Assembly: GCA_002317575.1 (NCBI GenBank)
Contig: DCIH01000087.1
Location: forward strand, 29,240 to 44,744
Reading direction: 5' to 3'
Length of the DNA stretch: 15,505 nucleotides
From: Verrucomicrobia bacterium UBA1731
GTDB lineage: Bacteria > Verrucomicrobiota > Kiritimatiellia > RFP12 > UBA1067
Shown: positions 1 to 6,971 of the stretch, in pieces
Layout of the letters: each line of letters starts with the position of its first letter
Numbering within the stretch: the first letter of the stretch is position 1
The notes under the pieces: generated by a model
What the model was told of the DNA's origin: nothing
Databases searched by the model: none
The model's input: the letters and a program-made list of their open reading frames with translations, nothing else
Translations under genes and position numbers: made by a program

Positions 1-411
1 TGGGAGCCGGCCTGGAAGGGCGGCAACATGCCCGGCGGCGGCACGCAGTACTACTGCTACTACGCCGCGCAGTGCAAGTACCAGGCGGGCATGCGCGAGG
101 GCGCGAACGCGATGGACCAGAAGAGCTGGAAGGAATGGAACGCCGCGATGAAGGCGCTCTATCCGAACGAGATCACCACGCTCGACAAGAAGATCGAAGG
201 TCCCGACGGCAAGGAGAAGGAGATGGGCTACTGGAAGGAGGGCTATCACGACCAGGTGATGGGCACCTGCCTCGTGGCGCTCCAGCTCATGGTGTACTAC
301 CGCTACCTGCCCACCACGTCGCTCAAGGCGGGCGCCGTGGCGGACGACGTCAAAGCCGCCACCGCCACCGCCGACAAGAGCGGCGACGTGGGCGTGACGA
401 TCGATTTGTGA
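1..411 (+). CDS. C-terminal part of a terpenoid-cyclase/prenyltransferase-like repeat protein (5' truncated by window edge)
   Basis: The reading frame is open from the first base and ends with TGA at 409-411, so only the last 136 residues or so are present. An internal ATG at 28 is probably not the true start. The segment has the pattern of the last alpha-alpha repeats of squalene-cyclase/prenyltransferase-like toroids: an aromatic YYCYYAAQ stretch, W-x2-WN, then G-x-W followed by MGTCLVALQLMVYYRYLP. That last pattern is seen in a family of uncharacterised planctomycete and verrucomicrobial proteins, where it usually reads STAL-x-VLTLEVYYRYLP. A low-complexity A/T/D tail follows. The family fold is known, but the substrate of these versions is not, so I infer a fold rather than an enzyme. 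The stop lies 4 bp before the Lol permease start, which suggests co-transcription. Confidence 0.6.
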   Translation, partial: WEPAWKGGNMPGGGTQYYCYYAAQCKYQAGMREGANAMDQKSWKEWNAAMKALYPNEITTLDKKIEGPDGKEKEMGYWKEGYHDQVMGTCLVALQLMVYYRYLPTTSLKAGAVADDVKAATATADKSGDVGVTIDL

Positions 412-415
412 CAAC

Positions 416-1645
416 GTGCCGTTCTCCCTCTTTTTAGCGTTCAAATACCTGAAGCCGAAACGCTCGGTGACAAGCGTCATCACATGCGTTTCGGTTTTGG
501 GCGTCATGCTGGGCGTCGCCGCCGTGCTGATCGTTCGCGCCGTGATGACGGGCTTCGGCGATTTGTGGGAAGAGAAGATCCTTGATTTCAAGCCGCACGT
601 GTCGCTCGTTCCCTGGGGCGGCGAACAGCTCATCCCGGACGAGGAGAAGCTCGTCGAAAAGCTGGAGAAGGTTCCGGACGTGACGTCCGTCACGGCGCAG
701 ATCGATACGCGCTGCCTCCTGGACCACAAGGGCCGCGTGAACGCGCCCGTCCTCCTGGGCGTCGATCCGGACCGCTTCAGCCGCGCATACCGTTTGGGCG
801 CGCCGCGCGCGGGCACCTACGATCTCGACGGCGACTCGATCGTGCTGGGCGTCGACCTGGCGCGTCAGCTCGGCGTGTGGGTGGGCGACGCGGTCACCGT
901 CTATTCGCCGAAGACGCTCGTCGACCGCGACGAAATCTATCTGCCCGTGAAGTGGACCGTGACGGGCATTTTCTCCTCGGGCCAGCGCGACTACGATTCC
1001 GGCTTCGCCGTGGCGTCGCTCCCGAACGTGCGCGAGCTGATGGGCATGGACAAGGGCGTTCTCGCCATCCACGTGAAATGCAAGACGCCCGCGGTGCCGG
1101 CCGTGTTCGACGAGACGTGCGCGGCGATCTCGCGCATCACGGACAACAAAGTGCGCCTCATCACCTGGCGCGAGGCGGACCGCGAACTCTTCAACGCGCT
1201 CGCCGTGGAGAAGAACATGACGGCGCTTCTCCTGATGCTGATCGCCATCGTCGGTCTCTTCTGCGTGATGAACACGCTCCTCGTGCTCACCGTCCAGAAG
1301 ACGCCGGAGATCGGTTTGTTGAAGGCGCTCCGTTTCCCGAACCGAAAAATCATGGGCGTCTTTCTGGTGCACGGCTTGATCCAGTGCACGGCCGGCGTGG
1401 TGCTCGGGCTCCTGGCGGCGTGGGCGGTGCTCGCGAATTTGCAGACGATTGTGGATCAGCTGGCGCACGTCGGCGTGCACGTGTTCCCGAAGTCGGTGTA
1501 CGGTCTCGATTCGCTGCCGTACCGCATCGTGCCGTCGGACGTGTGGTGGGTGGTCGCGACGGTGTACGTGTTCGGCGTCCTGGCGTCGCTCGTCCCCGCG
1601 GCGGCGGCGGCGCTGAAGAAACCGGTGGAGGCCCTCAGGGGATGA
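416..1645 (+). CDS. LolC/LolE-family lipoprotein-releasing ABC transporter permease
   Basis: This 409-residue protein is an inner-membrane subunit of the Lol system, which extracts mature lipoproteins from the inner membrane for transfer to the outer membrane. The start is GTG at 416. The N-terminus (FLAFKYLKPKR, then SVITCVSVLGVMLGVAAVLI) is the hallmark of the family. One membrane segment lies at about residues 18-42, a large periplasmic domain at about 45-265, and three more segments at about 268-290, 314-338 and 376-398. The protein ends in the usual KKPVEALRG. Length and topology match LolC/E (about 400-415 aa). Only one permease gene is visible, so it may act as a homodimer or be paired with a gene elsewhere. 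I cannot say whether it is LolC, LolE or a fused-role LolF. No clear ribosome-binding site precedes the GTG, which fits translational coupling to the gene 4 bp upstream. Confidence 0.88.
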   Translation: MPFSLFLAFKYLKPKRSVTSVITCVSVLGVMLGVAAVLIVRAVMTGFGDLWEEKILDFKPHVSLVPWGGEQLIPDEEKLVEKLEKVPDVTSVTAQIDTRCLLDHKGRVNAPVLLGVDPDRFSRAYRLGAPRAGTYDLDGDSIVLGVDLARQLGVWVGDAVTVYSPKTLVDRDEIYLPVKWTVTGIFSSGQRDYDSGFAVASLPNVRELMGMDKGVLAIHVKCKTPAVPAVFDETCAAISRITDNKVRLITWREADRELFNALAVEKNMTALLLMLIAIVGLFCVMNTLLVLTVQKTPEIGLLKALRFPNRKIMGVFLVHGLIQCTAGVVLGLLAAWAVLANLQTIVDQLAHVGVHVFPKSVYGLDSLPYRIVPSDVWWVVATVYVFGVLASLVPAAAAALKKPVEALRG

Positions 1646-1652
1646 CGGACCT

Positions 1653-1678
1653 GGTCACGCCGGCGGAGCGGCGTGACC
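1653..1678. repeat. Hairpin A: 10-bp perfect inverted repeat just after the Lol permease stop
   Basis: GGTCACGCCG (1653-1662) is followed by the loop GCGGAG and then CGGCGTGACC (1669-1678). It begins 8 bp after the permease stop codon. No T-run follows, so it is not a standard intrinsic terminator. Read on the minus strand it has the same loop as hairpins C1 and C2 in this spacer. The stem differs from theirs by three compensatory base-pair changes. Confidence 0.8.
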
Positions 1679-1687
1679 CCCTGTAGA

Positions 1688-1706
1688 GCAGTTCGTCCCG
1701 AACTGC
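1688..1706. repeat. Hairpin B: 8-bp perfect inverted repeat
   Basis: GCAGTTCG (1688-1695), loop TCC, CGAACTGC (1699-1706). It sits 10 bp after hairpin A in the non-coding spacer between the Lol permease and lolD. It is preceded by GTAGA. It has no T-tail and is unrelated in sequence to the hairpins on either side. Confidence 0.7.
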
Positions 1707-1723
1707 GGATTGACGCGCGAGAA

Positions 1724-1893
1724 GGGGGTGGCGTCGCTCCGCCGACGCCACCAAGGGCGCCCCAAACGCGGCCCCTCCCAGGGGGTGGCCACCAAGGGTG
1801 CCCCCAACGCTGCCCCTCAAGGGGGTGGCCACCAAGGGCGCCCCAAACGCGGCCCCTCAAGGGGGTGGCGTCGCTCCGCCGACGCCACCAAGG
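1724..1893. repeat. Tandem GC-rich mosaic repeat (four units, about 40-57 bp) with two embedded hairpins
   Basis: Four units each begin GGGGGTGGC and run into CCACCAAGG, starting at 1724, 1781, 1821 and 1861. The two middle units are 40 bp long and nearly identical. The first and last carry a 16-bp insertion that turns the junction into a 10-bp stem hairpin: GGTGGCGTCG, loop CTCCGC, CGACGCCACC, at 1727-1752 (C1) and 1864-1889 (C2). The last unit is truncated after CCACCAAGG. Its final AAGGA (1890-1894) is positioned as a ribosome-binding site for lolD. Short open frames cross the array but their proteins are only translated repeats. I see no transposase or target duplication. The 254-bp spacer 1646-1899 holds nothing else recognisable. 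Confidence 0.85.
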
Positions 1894-1899
1894 ATGTAA

Positions 1900-2541
1900 A
1901 TGGATAGAGAACATATGTCAGTATTAGAAGTCAAAGATCTGGTGAAGGAATACGTGATCCCCGGCCAGAAACCCATTCGGGTTCTGGACGGCCTCGACCT
2001 CGTCGTCGAGGCCGGCGAACACGTGGCGATCATGGGCCGCAGCGGCGCGGGCAAGTCGACCCTGCTCAACATCCTGGGCGGTCTCGACAAGCCCACCTCC
2101 GGCAAAGTCGTCTGCACGCCGAACGTCGGCTTCGTGTTCCAGAGCTTCCACCTGATGCCCGAGCTCACCGTGCTCCAGAACGTGCTCCTCCCCACGATGA
2201 ACGGGCGCGGCAAGAAGGGCGGCGACGCGAAGGCGCGCGCGCTCCTGTCGCGCGTCGGGCTTGCGGACCGTCTGGACCACCTGCCCACGGAACTTTCCGG
2301 CGGCGAACAGCAGCGCGTGGCGCTCGCCCGCGCGCTGATGAACGAGCCCGAGATCATCTTCGCGGACGAGCCCACGGGCAACCTGGACGCGATGACGGGC
2401 GCGGAAATCCTCGATCTTCTTTTCGGCATCGGCGAAAAGCCCTTCGCCCTCGTGATGGTGACCCACTCCGACGCGGCGGCCTCCAAATGCGACCGCGTCC
2501 TCACCCTCTCCGCCGGCACCCTAACCCCCACCCCCTCATAA
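1900..2541 (+). CDS. lolD: LolD-type ABC transporter ATP-binding protein
   Basis: This 213-residue ATPase should power lipoprotein release with the upstream permease. All nucleotide-binding motifs are present: Walker A GRSGAGKST (46-54), Q-loop Gln81, signature LSGGEQQRV (132-140), Walker B IIFADEPTGNLD (152-163) and H-loop His189. The sequence FQSFHLMPELTVLQNV is typical of the LolD/MacB group. ATG at 1900 is chosen because AAGGA (1890-1894) lies 5 nt before it. ATG at 1915 gives the more family-like beginning MSVLEVKDLVKEY and is a good alternative. The protein is shorter than the usual 220-235 aa. Between PTSGKV and VGFVFQ only a few residues remain, where relatives carry about 17 more (the G-x-D-L to R segment). 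The function is firm as an ABC ATPase of this group; the Lol role rests on motif and neighbour. Confidence 0.88.
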   Translation: MDREHMSVLEVKDLVKEYVIPGQKPIRVLDGLDLVVEAGEHVAIMGRSGAGKSTLLNILGGLDKPTSGKVVCTPNVGFVFQSFHLMPELTVLQNVLLPTMNGRGKKGGDAKARALLSRVGLADRLDHLPTELSGGEQQRVALARALMNEPEIIFADEPTGNLDAMTGAEILDLLFGIGEKPFALVMVTHSDAAASKCDRVLTLSAGTLTPTPS

Positions 2542-2559
2542 CCCAAACCCCACCCCTTA

Positions 2560-2590
2560 ACTTCAAACTTCAAACTTCAAACTTCAAACT
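2560..2590. repeat. Heptanucleotide tandem repeat (ACTTCAA)x4.4
   Basis: Four perfect copies of ACTTCAA run from 2560 to 2587, followed by a partial ACT. The array fills most of the 59-bp gap between lolD and the BASS transporter and ends 10 bp before the transporter ATG. It is markedly A/T-richer than its surroundings. Such arrays can change copy number by slippage. Here it lies just upstream of the start codon, where a ribosome-binding site would be expected but none is seen. Confidence 0.85.
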
Positions 2591-2600
2591 ATCTCTCCCC

Positions 2601-3560
2601 ATGCTCCCTTTCCTCAAACGCCAGGCCTTCGCCATCACGATCATCGCGTGCGCGTTGTGCGCCGTGGCGTGGCCGGGTTGGTTCGACACGTGGTTCGGCG
2701 TCTCGCTCAAGGACTACGTGCCGCTGAGCATCCAGCTCATCATGTTCGGAATGGGCACCACGCTCACGCTGAAGGATTTCGAGAGCGTCGTGAAAAAGCC
2801 GTGGTGCGTGGCGGTGGGCGCGATTCTGCAATTCACGGTGATGCCGCTGGCGGCGGTGCTGGTGGCGAAGATTCTGGGCTTCGAAGGGGAGCTTGCGGCG
2901 GGCATGGTGCTCATCGGCTCCGTGGCCGGCGGCATGGCGTCCAACGTGATCGCGTACCTGGCGCGGGCGAACGTGGCGCTTTCGGTGACGATGACGTGCG
3001 TCTCGACGCTCGTTTCGCCGCTGATCACGCCGCTGCTGATGAAGCTCCTGGCGGGCCAGTACGTGGCAGTGGACACGGTGGCGATGCTGATCTCCATGCT
3101 GAAGCTGGTGCTCGTGCCGGTGGGCGCGGGTTGCGTCCTGCGCGTGGCGCTCGGCCGCCACTACGACGCGCACAAGAAGCCGATCGACGCGGCGCTGCAG
3201 GCCGTGGCGATGTTCGGCATCTGCTATTCGCTTGTCGTGTGCGTGGCGCCGAACAGCGAAAAGCTGAAGGCCGCGGGGTTGGTGATTCTGCTTTCGTCCG
3301 TGCTGCACACGAGCATCGGCTATTCGCTCGGCTACTGGATTTCGCGCTTCTTGGGCAAGGTGCTCCCGATCGACGAACGGGACGCGCGCACGGTGGCGAT
3401 CGAGGTGGGCATGCAGAACGGCGGCATGGCCGCGGCACTGGCGGTGGGCGTCTTGCACAGCACGGTCGCGGCGCTCCCTGCGAACGCCGCCGCCGTGTGG
3501 ATGAACCTGTCCGGTTCGATGCTCGCCAACTGGTGGAACAAACGCCCCCCGAAATCCTGA
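2601..3560 (+). CDS. Bile acid:sodium symporter (BASS) family transporter
   Basis: This 319-residue polytopic inner-membrane protein probably couples sodium entry to uptake of an organic anion. The substrate cannot be told from the sequence. Family signatures are clear: FGMGTTLTLKDF near the second helix, GSVAGGMASNVIAYLARANVALSVTMT with the conserved SN pair, the VSPLITPLL segment, and EVGMQNGGMAAALAV near the end. About nine to ten hydrophobic helices fill the length, as expected. ATG 2601 is chosen because the frame upstream overlaps lolD and reads through the heptamer repeat into low-complexity sequence. No ribosome-binding site is evident. It has its own 59-bp spacer from lolD and may or may not be in the same transcript. 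No bile-acid or pantothenate genes nearby point to a substrate. Confidence 0.88.
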   Translation: MLPFLKRQAFAITIIACALCAVAWPGWFDTWFGVSLKDYVPLSIQLIMFGMGTTLTLKDFESVVKKPWCVAVGAILQFTVMPLAAVLVAKILGFEGELAAGMVLIGSVAGGMASNVIAYLARANVALSVTMTCVSTLVSPLITPLLMKLLAGQYVAVDTVAMLISMLKLVLVPVGAGCVLRVALGRHYDAHKKPIDAALQAVAMFGICYSLVVCVAPNSEKLKAAGLVILLSSVLHTSIGYSLGYWISRFLGKVLPIDERDARTVAIEVGMQNGGMAAALAVGVLHSTVAALPANAAAVWMNLSGSMLANWWNKRPPKS

Positions 3561-3578
3561 CGCGGCTCCGTCGGGTTC

Positions 3579-3607
3579 TTGAAATCGGGGCTTGGAAATG
3601 GTATTCT
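3579..3607 (+). promoter_or_regulatory. Sigma70-type promoter placing +1 on the start codon
   Basis: TTGAAA (3579-3584), a 17-bp spacer (3585-3601) and TATTCT (3602-3607). Counting seven bases past the -10 box puts the predicted +1 at 3614, exactly the A of the downstream ATG. No ribosome-binding site is present, which agrees with a leaderless transcript. The spacer contains GCTTGGA, as does the promoter at 8984-9012. Confidence 0.6.
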
Positions 3608-3613
3608 ACGGGC

Positions 3614-4447
3614 ATGCGCAAACACATGCTCCTCTTCTTCTTGGCAAGCGCCGCCGCCGGCGTTTTCGCGGCCGCCGCGCCGAGCGAAATCGCCGTCAAA
3701 CTGTCGTTGGAATGCCGCGAGTGGGTGCAGGGCGAGCGCATCCGCGCCGTGGTGGACGTGGCGAACTCGAGCGGCGACACGCTCATCGTGGCGCCCGGTG
3801 ACGCGGCGGACAAGATCCTGATCGAGCTCACGCGTGCGTCCGACGGGCGCCTCTACCCGAAGAATTCCGGCGACAGGCCGTTCACCGCGAAATTCGCGCT
3901 GGCGCCTTCCGAAGGGCAGAAGCTCGAGACGTTCCTGGGCGACCATTTCGCGTTTGCCGACGCCACGCGCTATCTGGCGCGCGCCGTGCTGGTGCACGGC
4001 GGCATGCGCTACGAATCGCCGCGCGTGAGCTTCGACGTCGTCCCCGGCGTCAGATGCGGCGGCGCGATGCAGGTGTTCTCGAACGTGCCCGGCCTGAAGC
4101 GCCTGTTCGAGCTCGTCTACTGGCGGCGCGGCCGCGAGGAGCACCTCTTCCTGAAGTCGCAGAACGAAGACGGGCGGCGTTTCCGCACATACGACGTGGG
4201 CGCGCTCCTGCGCGTCACGGATCCGAAGATCTCCGTGCAGACGAACGGTGTGGTGACCGTGCTGCACCGCGCTTCGCAGGACGAATTCATCCGCAGCGAT
4301 TTCTGGAGCTTGAAGGACGACGTCGTCTTCCGCGAGCACGAGCGCATGACGGATCCCGACGTGGCCGGCGTGGAGCGCGTGAAGGCGCTGTACATGGAAG
4401 CGGGCGAAGCCGAGCCGGTGAAGAAGGCCTGGTGGAAGTTCTGGTGA
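3614..4447 (+). CDS. Exported protein of unknown function
   Basis: I do not recognise this 277-residue protein. It begins MRKHMLLFFLASAAAGVFAA, a clear signal peptide with likely cleavage after the alanine run at about residue 22, so it is periplasmic or secreted. The first mature part (roughly 25-135) alternates polar and hydrophobic residues with VQGERIRAVVDVANSSGDTL. That resembles a beta-sandwich of the kind that precedes larger domains in PVC secreted proteins. The rest contains LFELVYWRRGREEHLFLKSQ and short beta-like stretches, and ends in the aromatic/basic KKAWWKFW. No catalytic motif or further membrane segment is visible. The start was chosen for the signal peptide and the promoter position; ATG at 3626 would also give a signal peptide. 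It is followed 16 bp later by tsaD, probably in one transcript. Confidence 0.75.
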   Translation: MRKHMLLFFLASAAAGVFAAAAPSEIAVKLSLECREWVQGERIRAVVDVANSSGDTLIVAPGDAADKILIELTRASDGRLYPKNSGDRPFTAKFALAPSEGQKLETFLGDHFAFADATRYLARAVLVHGGMRYESPRVSFDVVPGVRCGGAMQVFSNVPGLKRLFELVYWRRGREEHLFLKSQNEDGRRFRTYDVGALLRVTDPKISVQTNGVVTVLHRASQDEFIRSDFWSLKDDVVFREHERMTDPDVAGVERVKALYMEAGEAEPVKKAWWKFW

Positions 4448-4463
4448 GGGGCGCGATCCGCAG

Positions 4464-5540
4464 ATGAACGTTCTGGGCATCGAGACGAGTTGCGATGAGA
4501 CGGCGTGCGCGGTGGTGCGCGACGGCCGCGACGTGGTTTCCAACGTCGTCTACACGCAAATCAAACTGCACCAGCCGTGGGGCGGCGTGGTGCCGGAAAT
4601 CGCGAGCCGCGCGCACGTGGAGAAGATCTACGGCGTGGTCAAGGCGGCGCTGGACGAAGCGGGGCCCGACTGCAAGATCGACGCGGTGGCCGTCACGTAC
4701 GGTCCCGGGCTTTCGCCCGCGCTCCTCGTGGGGCTCAACGCCGCGAAGGGTCTGGCGATGTCCCTGGGCGTCCCCTTGATCGGCGTCAACCACATGGAGG
4801 CGCATTTGCACACGCCGTTTCTGCGCGACGCGTCGTTCCCGGCGCCGGACGTGCCGGACCCGGAGACGCTCGCGCCCATGCTGGGCCTCGCCGTTTCGGG
4901 CGGGCACACGTGCTGGGTGGACATGCTCAAATACGGCCGCTACCAGATCGTCGGGCAGACGCTCGACGACGCGGCGGGCGAAGCGTTCGACAAGGCGGCG
5001 AAATTGCTCGGGCTCGGCTATCCGGGCGGTCCCGTGGTGGACCGCGCGGCGAAGCAGTACGCGGGCGGCGATTTCATTCCGTTCCCCAAGGGGCGCCCGA
5101 AAGCGGGCACCGCGGCCTTGGCGGGTCTCGACGCGGATCTGTGCACGAGCTTCTCCGGGCTCAAGACGGCGCTTCTCCACCATGTGCGTCAGACGTACGG
5201 CGAAGGGCCCGTGCCCGCGGCGGAGATTCCGCGCATCTGCGCAAGCTACCAACGCGCGATCGTGGGCGTCGTCGCGGACCGCACCGCGACCGCGCTCAGG
5301 CGGCGCCACTACCAGGCGCTCGTCGTGGGCGGCGGCGTGAGTCTGAACGGCGCGCTGCGCGTCGCGCTGGGGGACGTCGCGACGCGCGCGGGCGTGCCGC
5401 TGTTGTTGGCGGCGCCGAAGTTCTGCGGCGACAACGCGGCGATGATCGCGGGCATGGCGCATTACCGCCGCAATCTCGAAGGCGAAGCGGCCTTCGAGGT
5501 CGACGTCCATCCATCACTTGAAGCGGGAGACGAACCATGA
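4464..5540 (+). CDS. tsaD: tRNA N6-adenosine threonylcarbamoyltransferase TsaD
   Basis: TsaD transfers the threonylcarbamoyl group from threonylcarbamoyl-AMP to A37 of ANN-decoding tRNAs, working in the cytoplasm with TsaB and TsaE. The 358-residue protein has the ASKHA-fold signatures of the family: GIETSCDETA (5-14), metal-binding His110 and His114 in HMEAHLHT, AVSGGHT (143-149), DDAAGEAFDK (168-177), a glycine-rich VVGGGVSLNGALR near residue 290, and CGDNAAMIA near the C-terminus. About 15 extra residues (SFPAPDVPDPETL) lie between the HMEAH helix and SGGHT, a place where length varies. The start follows the upstream stop by 16 bp without a clear ribosome-binding site. The stop overlaps the next start as ATGA (5537-5540), so the ribonuclease is probably translationally coupled. 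Neither tsaB nor tsaE is in the window. Confidence 0.96.
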   Translation: MNVLGIETSCDETACAVVRDGRDVVSNVVYTQIKLHQPWGGVVPEIASRAHVEKIYGVVKAALDEAGPDCKIDAVAVTYGPGLSPALLVGLNAAKGLAMSLGVPLIGVNHMEAHLHTPFLRDASFPAPDVPDPETLAPMLGLAVSGGHTCWVDMLKYGRYQIVGQTLDDAAGEAFDKAAKLLGLGYPGGPVVDRAAKQYAGGDFIPFPKGRPKAGTAALAGLDADLCTSFSGLKTALLHHVRQTYGEGPVPAAEIPRICASYQRAIVGVVADRTATALRRRHYQALVVGGGVSLNGALRVALGDVATRAGVPLLLAAPKFCGDNAAMIAGMAHYRRNLEGEAAFEVDVHPSLEAGDEP

Positions 5541-6934
5541 AACTGACGTTCCTCGGCGCGGCGCAGACGACCACCGGTTCCATGCATCTTCTCGAGGCGT
5601 GCGGCAAACGCATCCTCCTCGACTGCGGTCTCTACCAGGGCCACCGCAAGGAGGCGTTCGAGCGGAACCGCAATCTGGCGGTGGATCCGAAGACGATCGA
5701 CTTCGTCATCCTTTCGCATGCGCACATCGACCATTCCGGCAACCTGCCGCAGCTCGTCAAGAAGGGCTTCCGCGGCCGCGTCTTCGCGCGCGGGCAGACG
5801 ATCGAACTGTGCGACGTGCTGCTGCGCGACAGCTGCTTCCTGCAGAACCGCGACCTCGAGTACGTGAACAAGAAACGCCGCGCGCAGGGCAAGGCGCTGT
5901 TCGAGCCGCTGTACGAAGAGCGCGATGTCGACGCGTTGATGCAGCTGATGACGCCCATCCACCGCCATGTGCCGACGGAAATCGCGCCCGGCATCACGGT
6001 GACCCTGTTCAACGCGGGCCACATCCTCGGGTCCGCGCTCGTGCAGATCGATGTCACGGGCGGCAAGGGCCACCACCACCGCATCCTCTTCTCGGGCGAC
6101 CTCGGCCAGCCGAACCAGCCGATCCTGCAGCACTACGAATATCCCGAAGGCGCGGACATCGTGCTCATCGAATCGACGTACGCGGATCGTCTCCATCCGA
6201 GCGCCGAGTCGGTGCAGGACAAGCTCGAGATGCTGATCAACAAGGTGGACCGCCACAACGCGAAGCTGCTCATCCCCGCGTTCTCGGTGGGCCGCACGCA
6301 GCAGATCATCTACTTCCTCAACCGTCTCCATGCCGCGGGCAAGCTCCCGAAGATCCCGATTTACATCGACTCGCCCCTGTCGCGGAAGGCGACGGAGATC
6401 TACGCACGCCACGAAAGCTGCTACAACGAAGAGGCGCTCGCGGTGCTGCGCGAAGGCAAAAGCCCGGTGATGGTGGAGGGCATGAAGTTCATCTCCACGC
6501 CGCAGGAATCGATGGCGCTCAACGACCAGCCCGGTCCGATGATCATCATCGCCGCGTCCGGCATGTGCGAAGGCGGCCGCGTGGTGCACCACCTGAAGCA
6601 GATCGTCACCGATCCCTGGAACGTCATCCTGATCGTGGGCTTCCAGGCCGAGAACACGCTGGGCCGCCGCATCGTGGAGGAGCGTAACCCGATCCGCATC
6701 CTCGGCGAGGAGCTGCCGCTCAACGCGCGCGTGGAGACGATCAACGCGCTCTCGGCGCACGCCGACCGCGACGGCCTCATGGACTGGTACGACCGCGTGG
6801 GCAAGCGCGTGAAGCACGCGTTCGCGGTGCACGGCGAACCCGAGAAGGTCGAGGCCATGCGCAAGCTCCTTGTCGAGCACGGCGCACCGGACGTCCGCGC
6901 GCCCGTTCCCGGGCAGACGTTCATGTTCGAGTGA
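5537..6934 (+). CDS. Beta-CASP metallo-beta-lactamase-fold ribonuclease (CPSF/TTHA0252-like)
   Basis: This 465-residue cytoplasmic protein belongs to the RNA-processing branch of the metallo-beta-lactamase superfamily. Zinc ligands are all visible: HAHIDH (61-66), His162 in FNAGHILGSA, Asp188 in FSGDLG, and His432 near the end. Beta-CASP motif A is Glu212 in ESTYADR, and the later conserved SAHAD places motif B histidine at 408. The GFQAENTLGRRI and INALSAHADRDGL segments are typical of bacterial and archaeal CPSF-like nucleases that degrade or trim RNA. It is not an RNase J, which has a different C-terminal domain. A GGGAGA (5525-5530) precedes the ATG, within the end of tsaD. The pairing with tsaD and an RNA theme is plausible, but the RNA target is unknown. 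Confidence 0.93.
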   Translation: MKLTFLGAAQTTTGSMHLLEACGKRILLDCGLYQGHRKEAFERNRNLAVDPKTIDFVILSHAHIDHSGNLPQLVKKGFRGRVFARGQTIELCDVLLRDSCFLQNRDLEYVNKKRRAQGKALFEPLYEERDVDALMQLMTPIHRHVPTEIAPGITVTLFNAGHILGSALVQIDVTGGKGHHHRILFSGDLGQPNQPILQHYEYPEGADIVLIESTYADRLHPSAESVQDKLEMLINKVDRHNAKLLIPAFSVGRTQQIIYFLNRLHAAGKLPKIPIYIDSPLSRKATEIYARHESCYNEEALAVLREGKSPVMVEGMKFISTPQESMALNDQPGPMIIIAASGMCEGGRVVHHLKQIVTDPWNVILIVGFQAENTLGRRIVEERNPIRILGEELPLNARVETINALSAHADRDGLMDWYDRVGKRVKHAFAVHGEPEKVEAMRKLLVEHGAPDVRAPVPGQTFMFE

Positions 6935-6971
6935 GGCGGCGGATTTGCGATTTTCCGATCGAGGGGGCATC

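Noticed and set aside
1653..1678. Intrinsic terminator after the Lol permease
   Set aside because: The hairpin is strong but is followed by CC and no T-run.
1673..1927. Short open frames across the lol spacer repeats
   Set aside because: Their products are translated tandem repeats, with no ribosome-binding site and no conserved sequence.
2487..2600. Earlier start for the BASS transporter
   Set aside because: The extra 38 residues overlap lolD and read through the heptamer array in a low-complexity P/H/N-rich stretch; homologues begin near the first helix.
2648..4447. A 599-residue frame running through the BASS gene into the exported protein
   Set aside because: The first 322 codons are an off-frame reading of the BASS gene. 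The signal peptide and promoter set the true start at 3614.
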